Shown: in pieces, positions 29,133 to 37,172 of the stretch | Numbering within the stretch: position 1 is the stretch's first letter | How the letters are laid out: every line of letters begins with the position of its first letter | Assembly (NCBI GenBank): GCA_963783085.1 | Contig: CAWAMJ010000008.1 | Location: 62,001 to 126,000 of the forward strand | Source: CAVYUC01 sp963783085 | Lineage (GTDB): Bacteria; Bacteroidota; Bacteroidia; Bacteroidales; Prolixibacteraceae | Length of the DNA: 64,000 nucleotides | Direction of reading: 5' to 3' | The notes under the pieces: model-generated | Databases searched by the model: none | Told to the model about the DNA's origin: nothing | Seen by the model: the letters and a program-made list of their open reading frames with translations, nothing else | Translations under genes and position numbers: made by a program

Positions 29133-29816
29133 TTACAGGTACACCTTATAGACAAGGCTGCCTGTTGGGTAATTCATGTCATACAAAAAAAAGATAAGCT
29201 GCAAACGATTACAAAACAAAAAAGAACTCCCCACATTTACAGCCTCAGAATCATATTCTGCAATCAGTTTTACTGCCGGTATCATACCGGGACTAAAAGA
29301 AACCCCACCAAACATACCTTTTATCCGGTTCGTCCGAAATAGTTCGGGACCATAACCAACAGATGTTTCAAGCAAATACCAACTCCCGGCGAAATTTTTG
29401 GTAGCAACAAAATATGTGGTAAAGAATTTATTTGCCTGGCCGGGAGACGAGGAATAAATATCATTACCACCAACTAAAACAGCCGGAATATGTTTTTTTT
29501 CCTTCCACAGCCTGGCCCGGATGGCAAACGAACGATCCTGGTTTAAATAATCCTTGCCAGGCACCCGCAAAAAAGTACAACGATAGTTTATTTCGAGAAA
29601 CGGTAAAAAGGTAATGTTGAAATAATAGTTGCCGGTGTTGTAATTGAACCGCGCGGGTGTAATCGCTTCCGGGAGATACGATGCGCCCAGCATAAACGTA
29701 CCGTCGCGTTGCATCTCTGCCGTGGGAATGTTCAGTAATCCTGTTGTACCGGCTGTAGGCTGTGAAAAAACCGGACCTGCTATGATTAAAAAATATAATC
29801 CGATAACTCTTTTCAT
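29133..29816 (-). CDS. YjbH-like outer-membrane protein, N-terminal-type half
   Basis: A 227-residue exported protein: signal peptide MKRVIGLYFLIIAGPVFSQ, then PTAGTTGLLNIPTAEMQRDG, which is the typical opening of YjbH-type beta-barrels (P-x-x-G-x-x-G-L-x-x-I-P-T-A). Beta strands with aromatic alternation follow (YYFNITFLPFLEINYRCTFL, SSFLFCNRLQLIFFLYDMNY). YjbH proteins in Proteobacteria have about 700 residues and belong to exopolysaccharide secretion operons; this one is much shorter. It is last in the four-gene operon, 32 bp after the barrel gene, and the first gene (31884-33101) resembles other parts of YjbH. Confidence 0.7.
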   Translation of the reverse strand: MKRVIGLYFLIIAGPVFSQPTAGTTGLLNIPTAEMQRDGTFMLGASYLPEAITPARFNYNTGNYYFNITFLPFLEINYRCTFLRVPGKDYLNQDRSFAIRARLWKEKKHIPAVLVGGNDIYSSSPGQANKFFTTYFVATKNFAGSWYLLETSVGYGPELFRTNRIKGMFGGVSFSPGMIPAVKLIAEYDSEAVNVGSSFLFCNRLQLIFFLYDMNYPTGSLVYKVYL

Positions 29817-29848
29817 GGTTTCTCCCGGTAGTCAGTTATTAGAGCGAT

Positions 29849-30517
29849 TTACTGCAATGATGTGAAGCGGAAACCAGCAGAAATTTTAAATTCAGAACCA
29901 TTAATTGAAACTTCCTGCCTGGTTATTCCGGTATTGCTGTTTACATCCTGAAAATAATGGCCAATGTTGTACAGATATTCAGCTCTGATAATAAAATGAC
30001 CAAAAAACCGCTCCAGGCCAATCAGCGGGGCATACGAATAATCCTGTCCGAATTGTTCAGTGTTTCCCGACCTGTAGGATGCGGTGTTTTTGATGACATA
30101 AAATTGCCCCTCGACCCCAAAATAGGGCTGTAACTTTTGAACGGATATTTTCGGCGGAGCATAAATTGCTCCCAAACCGAACCGGATAAAACTGATTTTT
30201 AGCTTGGTGATATCGGAATTTTCGTCGCCTGCCACTTCATCGCCCCAATATGAAATACGGGCCCTCGCCCGCCAGTCAGTGGCAATCAGATATGTAATAC
30301 CCCCGCCAACGTTCATATTCCCGCCGAAATTTTCATCAATGCCAACCGAAGGCAAATAAACAGCATTCCAGTAATCCATCTTCGGCGTGTACCAGCCAGC
30401 CTCAGCATTTATACTGTACACACCGTAAACAGCGCGTTTCCTCACCCACTGTTGTGCTTTTCCGGGAAAAACAAACAGACACTGTGCAATTAAAATCAAT
30501 ATAATACCTGCTCTCAT
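29849..30517 (-). CDS. Outer-membrane beta-barrel protein
   Basis: A 222-residue protein with a signal peptide (MRAGIILILIAQCLFVFPGK, cleavage near AQQ) followed by amphipathic strands ending in an aromatic-rich C-terminus (SEFKISAGFRFTSLQ), as expected for a small OmpW/OmpA-like barrel. Blocks such as MNVGGGITYLIATDWRARAR, YFGVEGQFYVI and RFFGHFIIRAEYLYNIGHYF read as strand-turn-strand. It sits inside the YjbH-type operon, 17 bp after the lipoprotein gene and 32 bp before the small YjbH gene. No more specific family was recognised. Confidence 0.75.
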   Translation of the reverse strand: MRAGIILILIAQCLFVFPGKAQQWVRKRAVYGVYSINAEAGWYTPKMDYWNAVYLPSVGIDENFGGNMNVGGGITYLIATDWRARARISYWGDEVAGDENSDITKLKISFIRFGLGAIYAPPKISVQKLQPYFGVEGQFYVIKNTASYRSGNTEQFGQDYSYAPLIGLERFFGHFIIRAEYLYNIGHYFQDVNSNTGITRQEVSINGSEFKISAGFRFTSLQ

Positions 30518-30534
30518 TTTTTTTGGTTTTGTAG

Positions 30535-31887
30535 TTAATTACCTGCTCCTCCCTGATGGCATTCCCCGTCTACCCATTCGCCACCCTGATGAACAACACA
30601 ATCATGTTCGTCTTTATCGCCTTCAATACATTGCTGACATTCTTTACACCAAAACTGTCCTTCCGGGCAACACCTTTCAGAACTTAATTCTTTGGAAACA
30701 CCAAACGCTTTTTTGGTTATAAAACTGAAGTGGTAAGTTTCATTGGGGGCAGAAACGCTCGGCGAATAAATAAGTACAAACGAAATGGTGGTTACCTTGT
30801 AAAGCGGGTAAGTTTTTAGAATGGCAGTCGTTCTCGCCGGAATCGGTATTTTAACCTCCGTACTTTCTTCTGTAATGGAGGTTGTTATTTCGCCGACAGT
30901 TGCCGAAATGGAAGCGGTGATTTCCGAAGTGACCGATCCAATTACCTGGTTACCCGCTGTAGCGCCAATTTTTGATGCAACTTCACTGGATACCGATTTA
31001 TTGATTGTACATCCTTCTATTTTTTTGGTGGAAAAAGTTACATCCATGCCGATTTCACTGTCACAGGTACTTCCGGAGCTTTGCGCAATTAGTTCGCCCT
31101 TTTTGATTTCTGAGCTAACCGACGGCCTGGATACAATTGCCCAGTCCGAAAAATGAGTGAGCTCAAATTCACAGGATTGATTTTCCCTGTTGTATATGCA
31201 ATCACTGTGATACAGCCATTCGCCGGTTGCCGTGTCCAGTTCATAAACAAAAGATTCAACATGAAACGGCGCAAATCCGTTATCAACCGAAACAACTACC
31301 TCTTTTTGAAACTGAAGGCCTGCCGGCTCGAAATGGAACGTATTTAATACGAGTTGATCCGAAGGATAACTCCCGTTTCTTTTCAACCTGGTAACGCTGA
31401 TATGTTCCTCCTGTGCTAACGCATTTTCTGGAATAGCCAGCGTTACGCCGTCAAATTTTAAAATCCCTCCGCCCGGTCCAACCGATTGGGCATCAGCGCG
31501 TATTCCTAAATAAGCTTTGAAATAAACCGTTTCAATAACATTAAATGTATCGGCTTCAGGAAGGAATATCTGATCAACATAATCTATAAATCCCTCCTTC
31601 CTGACTTTTATGATTTTTGTTCCGCTGCGATTGGTCCTGAATTTAAAACTCCCGGTTTCATCGGTAACCAGTCGTTCACCGTCTATCCTGACAACCGCAT
31701 CCGGGACAGGATTTTTTTCATAGTTTTCAACTGACCCATAAATTTCGAATGTAGTCGGGAAAAAATATTCTTCGTACTCCTCCTCAATGGGTTCCACATC
31801 CTTCTGACACCGGGAAAATAAGTACATGCCGCCCAATAACGTCAGGAGCAACATAAACATGGTTATGGTTATAAAAGGTTTTTTCAT
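30535..31887 (-). CDS. Lipoprotein-like protein with carboxypeptidase-regulatory and ZU5-like domains
   Basis: 450 residues. The N-terminal hydrophobic segment ends in LFSRCQ, a weak lipobox, so it is a probable lipoprotein or anchored protein. Residues about 48-125 are a carboxypeptidase-regulatory/Ig-like domain (FEIYGSVENYEKNPVPDAVV, VTDETGSFKFRT). Residues about 135-250 resemble a ZU5-type domain (VGPGGGILKFDGVTLAIPEN, FELTHFSDWAI). A central Ser/Thr-rich segment follows, and the last about 45 residues hold a cluster of eight cysteines (SERCCPEGQFWCKECQQC and more), likely a small disulfide or metal knot. The start ATG overlaps the stop of the upstream YjbH-like gene by 4 bp. The role is unknown; the operon context suggests the cell envelope. 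Confidence 0.75.
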   Translation of the reverse strand: MKKPFITITMFMLLLTLLGGMYLFSRCQKDVEPIEEEYEEYFFPTTFEIYGSVENYEKNPVPDAVVRIDGERLVTDETGSFKFRTNRSGTKIIKVRKEGFIDYVDQIFLPEADTFNVIETVYFKAYLGIRADAQSVGPGGGILKFDGVTLAIPENALAQEEHISVTRLKRNGSYPSDQLVLNTFHFEPAGLQFQKEVVVSVDNGFAPFHVESFVYELDTATGEWLYHSDCIYNRENQSCEFELTHFSDWAIVSRPSVSSEIKKGELIAQSSGSTCDSEIGMDVTFSTKKIEGCTINKSVSSEVASKIGATAGNQVIGSVTSEITASISATVGEITTSITEESTEVKIPIPARTTAILKTYPLYKVTTISFVLIYSPSVSAPNETYHFSFITKKAFGVSKELSSERCCPEGQFWCKECQQCIEGDKDEHDCVVHQGGEWVDGECHQGGAGN

Positions 31888-33101
31888 TTCCGGTAAATTT
31901 TAAGTAATTCGTTTTTTATAAATATTGGATTCATCCATTGTTCCGACCGGTTTTCGTTGGGGCGTGTTTCATAGTAGCGGCCATAGTAAAACTCGGTGGC
32001 TGCATTATATTCCCAATCAAAAAAACGGGGAGGGACAATTCGAAAAGCACGCCTCCTGAAACGTTTCACAGGAGGCAGGGGAACAGAAAAATGAAAACCG
32101 CCGTTGGCTTGGCCGCCGGACTGCATGATATAAAAGCCAACGGTTTTTTCTCCAAAATGACGCGTACAGTCGGCCCTTACGCCGTAATCATTGTTTAAAT
32201 ACCGGCCAACAGTCAGATCCAGTTGCAAGTCAAACTTAGGATAATAATACCCGCCCCTGGCAAACCAGGTTACAACATTTATTTTACCCGCTGTCCACTG
32301 CCCGTGATAAAAACGGGAACTTCCGGTATATCCCGCGTTCATTGCAATGCTCCACCGGTTATTCCGGAGCGGGTGAAAAATAAAAAAATCGGTTCCGTAA
32401 CGGCTGGCATTGAAATTTCCGACGGTTACCCGGCCGAACCACTGGTGCGGCAACCGAATTTGCTGCGACAACGTAACAAATCCCGGACGGATAAAATCAC
32501 CGTCAAACCCCAAATCATTTATTACCGGAAAAATTACCTGTCCTGTGAAACATAACCCCTTCTGCAGCGTAATTTCAACGGCTGGTGCAATATTTAACTG
32601 AATTTCATAAATTTTTTTCACCAGTACGTTTTGCAGGGCAAACTGCGGATAAACAACAAGATCGGCTTTGCTAAACGAAGAATTTTCGGGTACTGTGTTT
32701 TTTAATTTGTTCCATGAACCGTCCAGTTCATAATTAACTTCCAAATCATCGGAAATTTCATGCAACTGAACCGTTCCCAACAGGTATTCCTTCCATAAAC
32801 CAGGCGAAACATGAACCACCAGTTTGGGAATGCCTTTCCCGAGAACAACCAGGCTTAACCGTGTGTGCGGTTCCGAATATTTTGCCACGGTATCGAGTAC
32901 AGCCTTTATTCCCGTCAGGTACCACCTGAAAATATTATCTTCCGCGCTAATATATAGCTCATGGTCGTCTCGTAAAACACGAAGATTCTCAAAGCCTGCC
33001 AGGAGCAACCGTTCTTTTATTTTATCCTGACCTTTAAGCTTCTTTTCGGAAGTAACAACAAACAGAAGTACAATACAAATTGCGGTTTTTAGCTTCGTCA
33101 T
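31884..33101 (-). CDS. YjbH-like outer-membrane protein, larger half
   Basis: A 405-residue exported protein (signal MTKLKTAICIVLLFVVTSEK). After a soluble domain (KERLLLAGFENLRVLRDDHE, FRWYLTGIKAVLDTVA), which is YjbH-like, it continues as a beta-barrel with aromatic strands: GFVTLSQQIRLPHQWFGRVT, GGYYYPKFDLQLDLTVGRYL, GVRADCTRHFGEKTVGFYIM. This resembles the C-terminal two thirds of YjbH. It is the first gene of the operon, and its stop overlaps the next start (ATGA). The split of YjbH-type sequence between this gene and 29133-29816 is unusual. No polysaccharide genes are visible in the window to confirm the role. Confidence 0.7.
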   Translation of the reverse strand: MTKLKTAICIVLLFVVTSEKKLKGQDKIKERLLLAGFENLRVLRDDHELYISAEDNIFRWYLTGIKAVLDTVAKYSEPHTRLSLVVLGKGIPKLVVHVSPGLWKEYLLGTVQLHEISDDLEVNYELDGSWNKLKNTVPENSSFSKADLVVYPQFALQNVLVKKIYEIQLNIAPAVEITLQKGLCFTGQVIFPVINDLGFDGDFIRPGFVTLSQQIRLPHQWFGRVTVGNFNASRYGTDFFIFHPLRNNRWSIAMNAGYTGSSRFYHGQWTAGKINVVTWFARGGYYYPKFDLQLDLTVGRYLNNDYGVRADCTRHFGEKTVGFYIMQSGGQANGGFHFSVPLPPVKRFRRRAFRIVPPRFFDWEYNAATEFYYGRYYETRPNENRSEQWMNPIFIKNELLKIYRK

Positions 33102-33606
33102 CTTTATCTCAATACCATGTCTTCGAAATAAAGTATATCCTCATTTTTACGAATACCAGTCAAAAAACTAAAATTTACTGGCGTTTTTTGCGAACATCCG
33201 GGTTCACAAACAGGCTTTTGTTCAATTTATCACCGGCCCTGGAAAAAAAACAGATGATTCTATCGGTAAATGAAATGGAACTTTAATGGTTTAATATTCT
33301 AATTTTTAGTCGAATAAACAATTTACGAAAAATTTTATTTCCAATCTTCATTTTCAAAATATTTCAAACCAGATGGCTGTCTTTAACCAAAGTGCTGCAT
33401 TGAATTGTTGAGCTGAAAAGGCAGGATTTTTTAGTCCGGGGAAAGTGAGGATAGAACGCGCCGCGCGGTAACCGATTCAGTGACACCCAGCTTTCAGGAG
33501 TGAAACGAACTGAAAGGTGCAGGTGGAACTAATCCCGGGTAGCGCAGCGTATCGGGACAACCAATTGACAGACAACCGACAACTGGTTAACCGACAACCG
33601 AATCCC
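33102..33606. other. Intergenic region between the YjbH-type operon and recQ
   Basis: This holds the likely operon promoter near 33102-33160 and nothing else that codes. From about 33559 to 33602 a loose seven-base periodicity is seen (GACAACC, GACAACT, then AACCGAC, AACCGA). The string ATCCCGGGTAGCGCAGCG at about 33535 forms a rough inverted repeat with TATCGGGA after it. Both look like intergenic repeat debris. Confidence 0.45.
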
Positions 33607-35508
33607 CTACCCCGTCCACTCCAGTTTGTTATCCACCCGGTGAACGATTTTGTTGTTATCGAGCAGCCATTTTATTACGTCCATCATTTTTTCCTGATCG
33701 CCTTTGAATTTCAGCAACAGGTTTTCGTAAGCGCACGGTTTTTCGAGCAATTTTTGCACTTGCCGGCTCAACTGTTCAAATTCAAATGAGGAAATTTGAA
33801 GCTTCTGTTTCGATTTACAAACATCGCAGGTCCCGCAATCCGGAGCATCGGTTTCGCCGAAATACTCAAGTAACAGCCGGCTCCGGCAGGTTACCGTATC
33901 GGTTGCATAATGAATTACCGCTTCAATCCGACCGGTAAAATCCTTTTTTCGCCAGTCGTAATTTTCTTTTGAAATTTTTAAACGGTCGATATGTATGCGC
34001 TCCTTGCTAAAAAAAATATAAGGGGTGTTGCTTCTTGGAACGTAGTCGATGATGTGCGCCTTACGGAGGTGTTTCAAAAAATTATACACCTCGTCCTGAC
34101 TGATTCCGGCTCGTTTCGCCAGCAATTCTTCATCGATTGCAACATAGCCGCCAAACAACCCGGTATAAGAGCGAAGAACTAATTTGATAAAAACATCCAG
34201 GGCGGCATTCGCTACCTGAAATTTGTACAAATCGTCGCGCGATACGGTAAAGAATATCCGGGAAGGAGAATCCACTTCCTCGGTAAACTCGAGGTAACCT
34301 TCGCGTTGTAAAATTTTCAGGCTGTTAAATACCATCGCCTGCTGAAATTTAAACGCTTGTGCAAAACTTTGAAGATTGAATTCAAAAACCTGACCTTTAC
34401 CAAAACCTTCGGCTATCTGCAGGTAATTGCACAAAGCGTTATAAATTCTTTTGATGTTCGGAACTTCGGGAAATGCCACCGAAATATGTTTCTTCAGTTT
34501 GGTTTTGTCGGCATTGTTGAACAGCAAAACGGCAGCCGCTTTTTTCCCGTCGCGCCCTGCCCTGCCTGCTTCCTGGAAGTATGCTTCCAGGGAATCAGGC
34601 GGATCGATGTGGATGACAAAACGCACATCCGGCTTATCGATACCCATGCCAAAAGCATTGGTGGCAACTATCACCCTCACTTTCCCCGACAACCAGCGAT
34701 CCTGCTTTTCACTTCGCACAATATTACTGAGACCGGCATGGTAAAAATCTGCTGAAATACTGTTTTTACGCAGCAATTCGCTGGTTTCGCGGGTTCCCTT
34801 CCGGCTGCGTGTGTAAATAATTCCGGAACCATTTGCCTGCTTCAATGTATTTAACAGGTAAGCAGTTTTGTTTTCAAGGTTCCGCACCAGATAATTCAGG
34901 TTTTCCCGCTGAAAAGAGATACTCAGCACATTTTTTTCCCTGAACCGCAGTTTTTCCTGAATATCTTCCACCACCTTTGGTGTAGCGGTTGCTGTAAGCG
35001 CCAGAAATTTAACATCGGGCAAAATATCGCGCAAAATGGCGATGTTCAAATAACTTGGCCTGAAATCATATCCCCACTGCGAAATGCAGTGAGCTTCGTC
35101 GACGGCGACAAGGTTCACATCCATTTTTTCAAGTTTTTCCCTGAAGAATTCCGATGCGAGCCGCTCGGGCGATACGTACAGAAATTTATATTCTCCCCAC
35201 ACAGCATTGTCGAGGGCAATCATTATTTCGCGGGAGGACATACCGCTGTGGATTTTCAAAGCTTTTATCCCTTTTTTGAGCAGGTTTTCCACCTGGTCTT
35301 TCATCAGGGCAATTAACGGGGTAATTACCAGGCATATTCCGTTTTCCGACAGCGAGTATACCTGAAACGTTACTGATTTGCCGCCGCCGGTAGGCATCAA
35401 TCCGAGGGTATCTTTTCCTTCAGCAACCGATTCGATAATTTCCAGTTGCAATTCACGGAATTCAGGATGTCCCCAATAGCGCGCCAATATTTGCCTGTAA
35501 TCCTTCAT
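33607..35508 (-). CDS. recQ: ATP-dependent DNA helicase RecQ
   Basis: 633 residues. Helicase motifs are in order: motif 0 (YWGHPEFRELQLEII), Walker A (LMPTGGGKSVTFQV, residues about 37-50), DEAH box (VAVDEAHCISQWGYDFRP), motif III (LALTATATP), motif V/VI (VATNAFGMGIDKPDVRFVIH, YFQEAGRAGRDG). The RecQ zinc site is CGTCDVCKSK. The C-terminal part is a short winged helix/helical tail; no clear HRDC domain is seen. Cytoplasmic, in recombination and fork repair. The ATG at 35508 is followed at once by the expected helicase N-terminus. It is divergent from guaB. Confidence 0.97.
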   Translation of the reverse strand: MKDYRQILARYWGHPEFRELQLEIIESVAEGKDTLGLMPTGGGKSVTFQVYSLSENGICLVITPLIALMKDQVENLLKKGIKALKIHSGMSSREIMIALDNAVWGEYKFLYVSPERLASEFFREKLEKMDVNLVAVDEAHCISQWGYDFRPSYLNIAILRDILPDVKFLALTATATPKVVEDIQEKLRFREKNVLSISFQRENLNYLVRNLENKTAYLLNTLKQANGSGIIYTRSRKGTRETSELLRKNSISADFYHAGLSNIVRSEKQDRWLSGKVRVIVATNAFGMGIDKPDVRFVIHIDPPDSLEAYFQEAGRAGRDGKKAAAVLLFNNADKTKLKKHISVAFPEVPNIKRIYNALCNYLQIAEGFGKGQVFEFNLQSFAQAFKFQQAMVFNSLKILQREGYLEFTEEVDSPSRIFFTVSRDDLYKFQVANAALDVFIKLVLRSYTGLFGGYVAIDEELLAKRAGISQDEVYNFLKHLRKAHIIDYVPRSNTPYIFFSKERIHIDRLKISKENYDWRKKDFTGRIEAVIHYATDTVTCRSRLLLEYFGETDAPDCGTCDVCKSKQKLQISSFEFEQLSRQVQKLLEKPCAYENLLLKFKGDQEKMMDVIKWLLDNNKIVHRVDNKLEWTG

Positions 35509-35605
35509 TGGTACAAATTAAGAAATGATTTTGGGGTTTAACAATTTTTATAATTCAAATCATCCGGACATCCCAAATTAATGGATGGCATTACCTAATT
35601 TTTTG

Positions 35606-35613
35606 TAGTTTTG
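35606..35613 (+). promoter_or_regulatory. Probable guaB promoter -7 box
   Basis: TAGTTTTG fits the Bacteroidota -7 consensus TAnnTTTG, 42 bp before the guaB ATG. No clear -33 TTG was found at the normal spacing. Confidence 0.5.
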
Positions 35614-35654
35614 CGCTTTAATTCGAATAAATAAAAATATAAAAACAGAAGCCC

Positions 35655-37127
35655 ATGTCGTTTCTTTCTGAAAAAGTGGAATTTGAAGGTTTAACATTCG
35701 ATGATGTGTTGCTATTGCCTTCCTATTCAGAAATTTTACCACGCGATGTCGATTTAACTTCCAGGTTCACCCGCTCGATAACCATTAATACGCCAATTGT
35801 TACAGCTGCGATGGACACGGTTACCGAACATAAAATGGCGATTGCCATTGCGCGGGAAGGCGGAATTGGTGTCATTCATAAAAACATGGATATTGAAGAC
35901 CAGGCGCACCAGGTAACAACAGTGAAACGGGCGGAAAACGGAATGATTTACGATCCGATTACCATTACTCAGGAAAAAAAGGTTGCCGATGCACTCGACA
36001 TCATGGCGCAGTATAAAATTGGAGGGATTCCGGTAGTTGATGAAAACGGCCATTTGACCGGAATTGTTACCAACAGGGATTTGAGGTTCGAGAAAAATAT
36101 GAACCGCCCCATCGAGGAAGTGATGACCAAAGAAAACCTGGTATCAACAACAGAATCGACAAACCTTGAAAAAGCTGCGGAAATCCTGCAGCATTACAAA
36201 ATTGAAAAATTGCCGGTGGTCGATAAAAACAACAAATTAATCGGGCTGGTCACATACAAAGACATCACAAAAGCAAAAGACAAGCCATTTGCCTGCAAAG
36301 ACGAAAAAGGGCGTTTGCGCGTGGCTGCCGGAATTGGAATAGCTTACGATACCATGGATCGCGTGGATGAATTGGTAAAAGCACAGGTCGATGCGCTGGT
36401 TATTGATACGGCACACGGGCATTCGAAAGGCGTTTTGGAATTGCTGAAAAAAATAAAAGCAAAATATCCTGAAAAGGAAATTGTTGCAGGAAATATTGGA
36501 ACTGCCGAAGCAGCACTGGATTTGATAAAAGCCGGCGCCGACGCAGTGAAAGTAGGAATTGGACCGGGTTCCATCTGCACCACAAGAGTGATCGCAGGTG
36601 TTGGCATCCCGCAACTTTCGGCCATTTACAGTGTGGCCAAGGCGATAAAAGACGCTGACGTTCCGTTAATTGCCGACGGTGGAATCCGTTATTCAGGCGA
36701 CATCGTGAAAGCAATTGCCGCCGGGGCACATTCGATAATGGCGGGCGGTTTGTTTGCCGGAGTCGAAGAATCGCCCGGGGAAACTATTTTGTATCAGGGC
36801 CGCAAATTTAAATCATACCGCGGAATGGGTTCCATCGAAGCCATGCAAAAAGGTTCAAAAGACCGGTATTTCCAGGACATGGAAGAAGACATTAAAAAGC
36901 TCGTACCCGAAGGGATTGCAGCACGTGTTCCGTATAAAGGAACATTGTATGAAGTCCTGTACCAGCTTACCGGCGGTTTACGGGCCGGTATGGGTTATTG
37001 CGGGGCTGCAAATATTGCAGCACTGCACCTGGCACGTTTCACAAAAATAACGGCAGCCGGCGTTCAGGAAAGTCATCCGCACGATGTAACCATCACCAGG
37101 GAAGCTCCAAACTACAGCAGTCGTTAG
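35655..37127 (+). CDS. guaB: IMP dehydrogenase
   Basis: 490 residues, the usual size. It oxidises IMP to XMP with NAD+, the first committed step to GMP. It has the N-terminal FDDVLLLPSYSEILPRDVDL, two CBS domains inserted at about residues 95-205, and the active-site loop GIGPGSICTTRVIAGVGIPQ with the catalytic Cys. The flap and the C-terminal block GGLRAGMGYCGA are intact. The ATG at 35655 follows a short leader with a plausible -7 box. The downstream parvulin genes begin 45 bp later, possibly in the same transcript. Confidence 0.98.
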   Translation: MSFLSEKVEFEGLTFDDVLLLPSYSEILPRDVDLTSRFTRSITINTPIVTAAMDTVTEHKMAIAIAREGGIGVIHKNMDIEDQAHQVTTVKRAENGMIYDPITITQEKKVADALDIMAQYKIGGIPVVDENGHLTGIVTNRDLRFEKNMNRPIEEVMTKENLVSTTESTNLEKAAEILQHYKIEKLPVVDKNNKLIGLVTYKDITKAKDKPFACKDEKGRLRVAAGIGIAYDTMDRVDELVKAQVDALVIDTAHGHSKGVLELLKKIKAKYPEKEIVAGNIGTAEAALDLIKAGADAVKVGIGPGSICTTRVIAGVGIPQLSAIYSVAKAIKDADVPLIADGGIRYSGDIVKAIAAGAHSIMAGGLFAGVEESPGETILYQGRKFKSYRGMGSIEAMQKGSKDRYFQDMEEDIKKLVPEGIAARVPYKGTLYEVLYQLTGGLRAGMGYCGAANIAALHLARFTKITAAGVQESHPHDVTITREAPNYSSR

Positions 37128-37172
37128 CATTTTTTATCCCGAAAATTACAAATTGAAGGGAAACAGGGGAAA

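Noticed and set aside
33421..33560. A structured RNA upstream of recQ
   Set aside because: GC-rich pieces and a CCCGGG-type inverted repeat are present but there is no coherent fold or downstream gene start to support an RNA or riboswitch.
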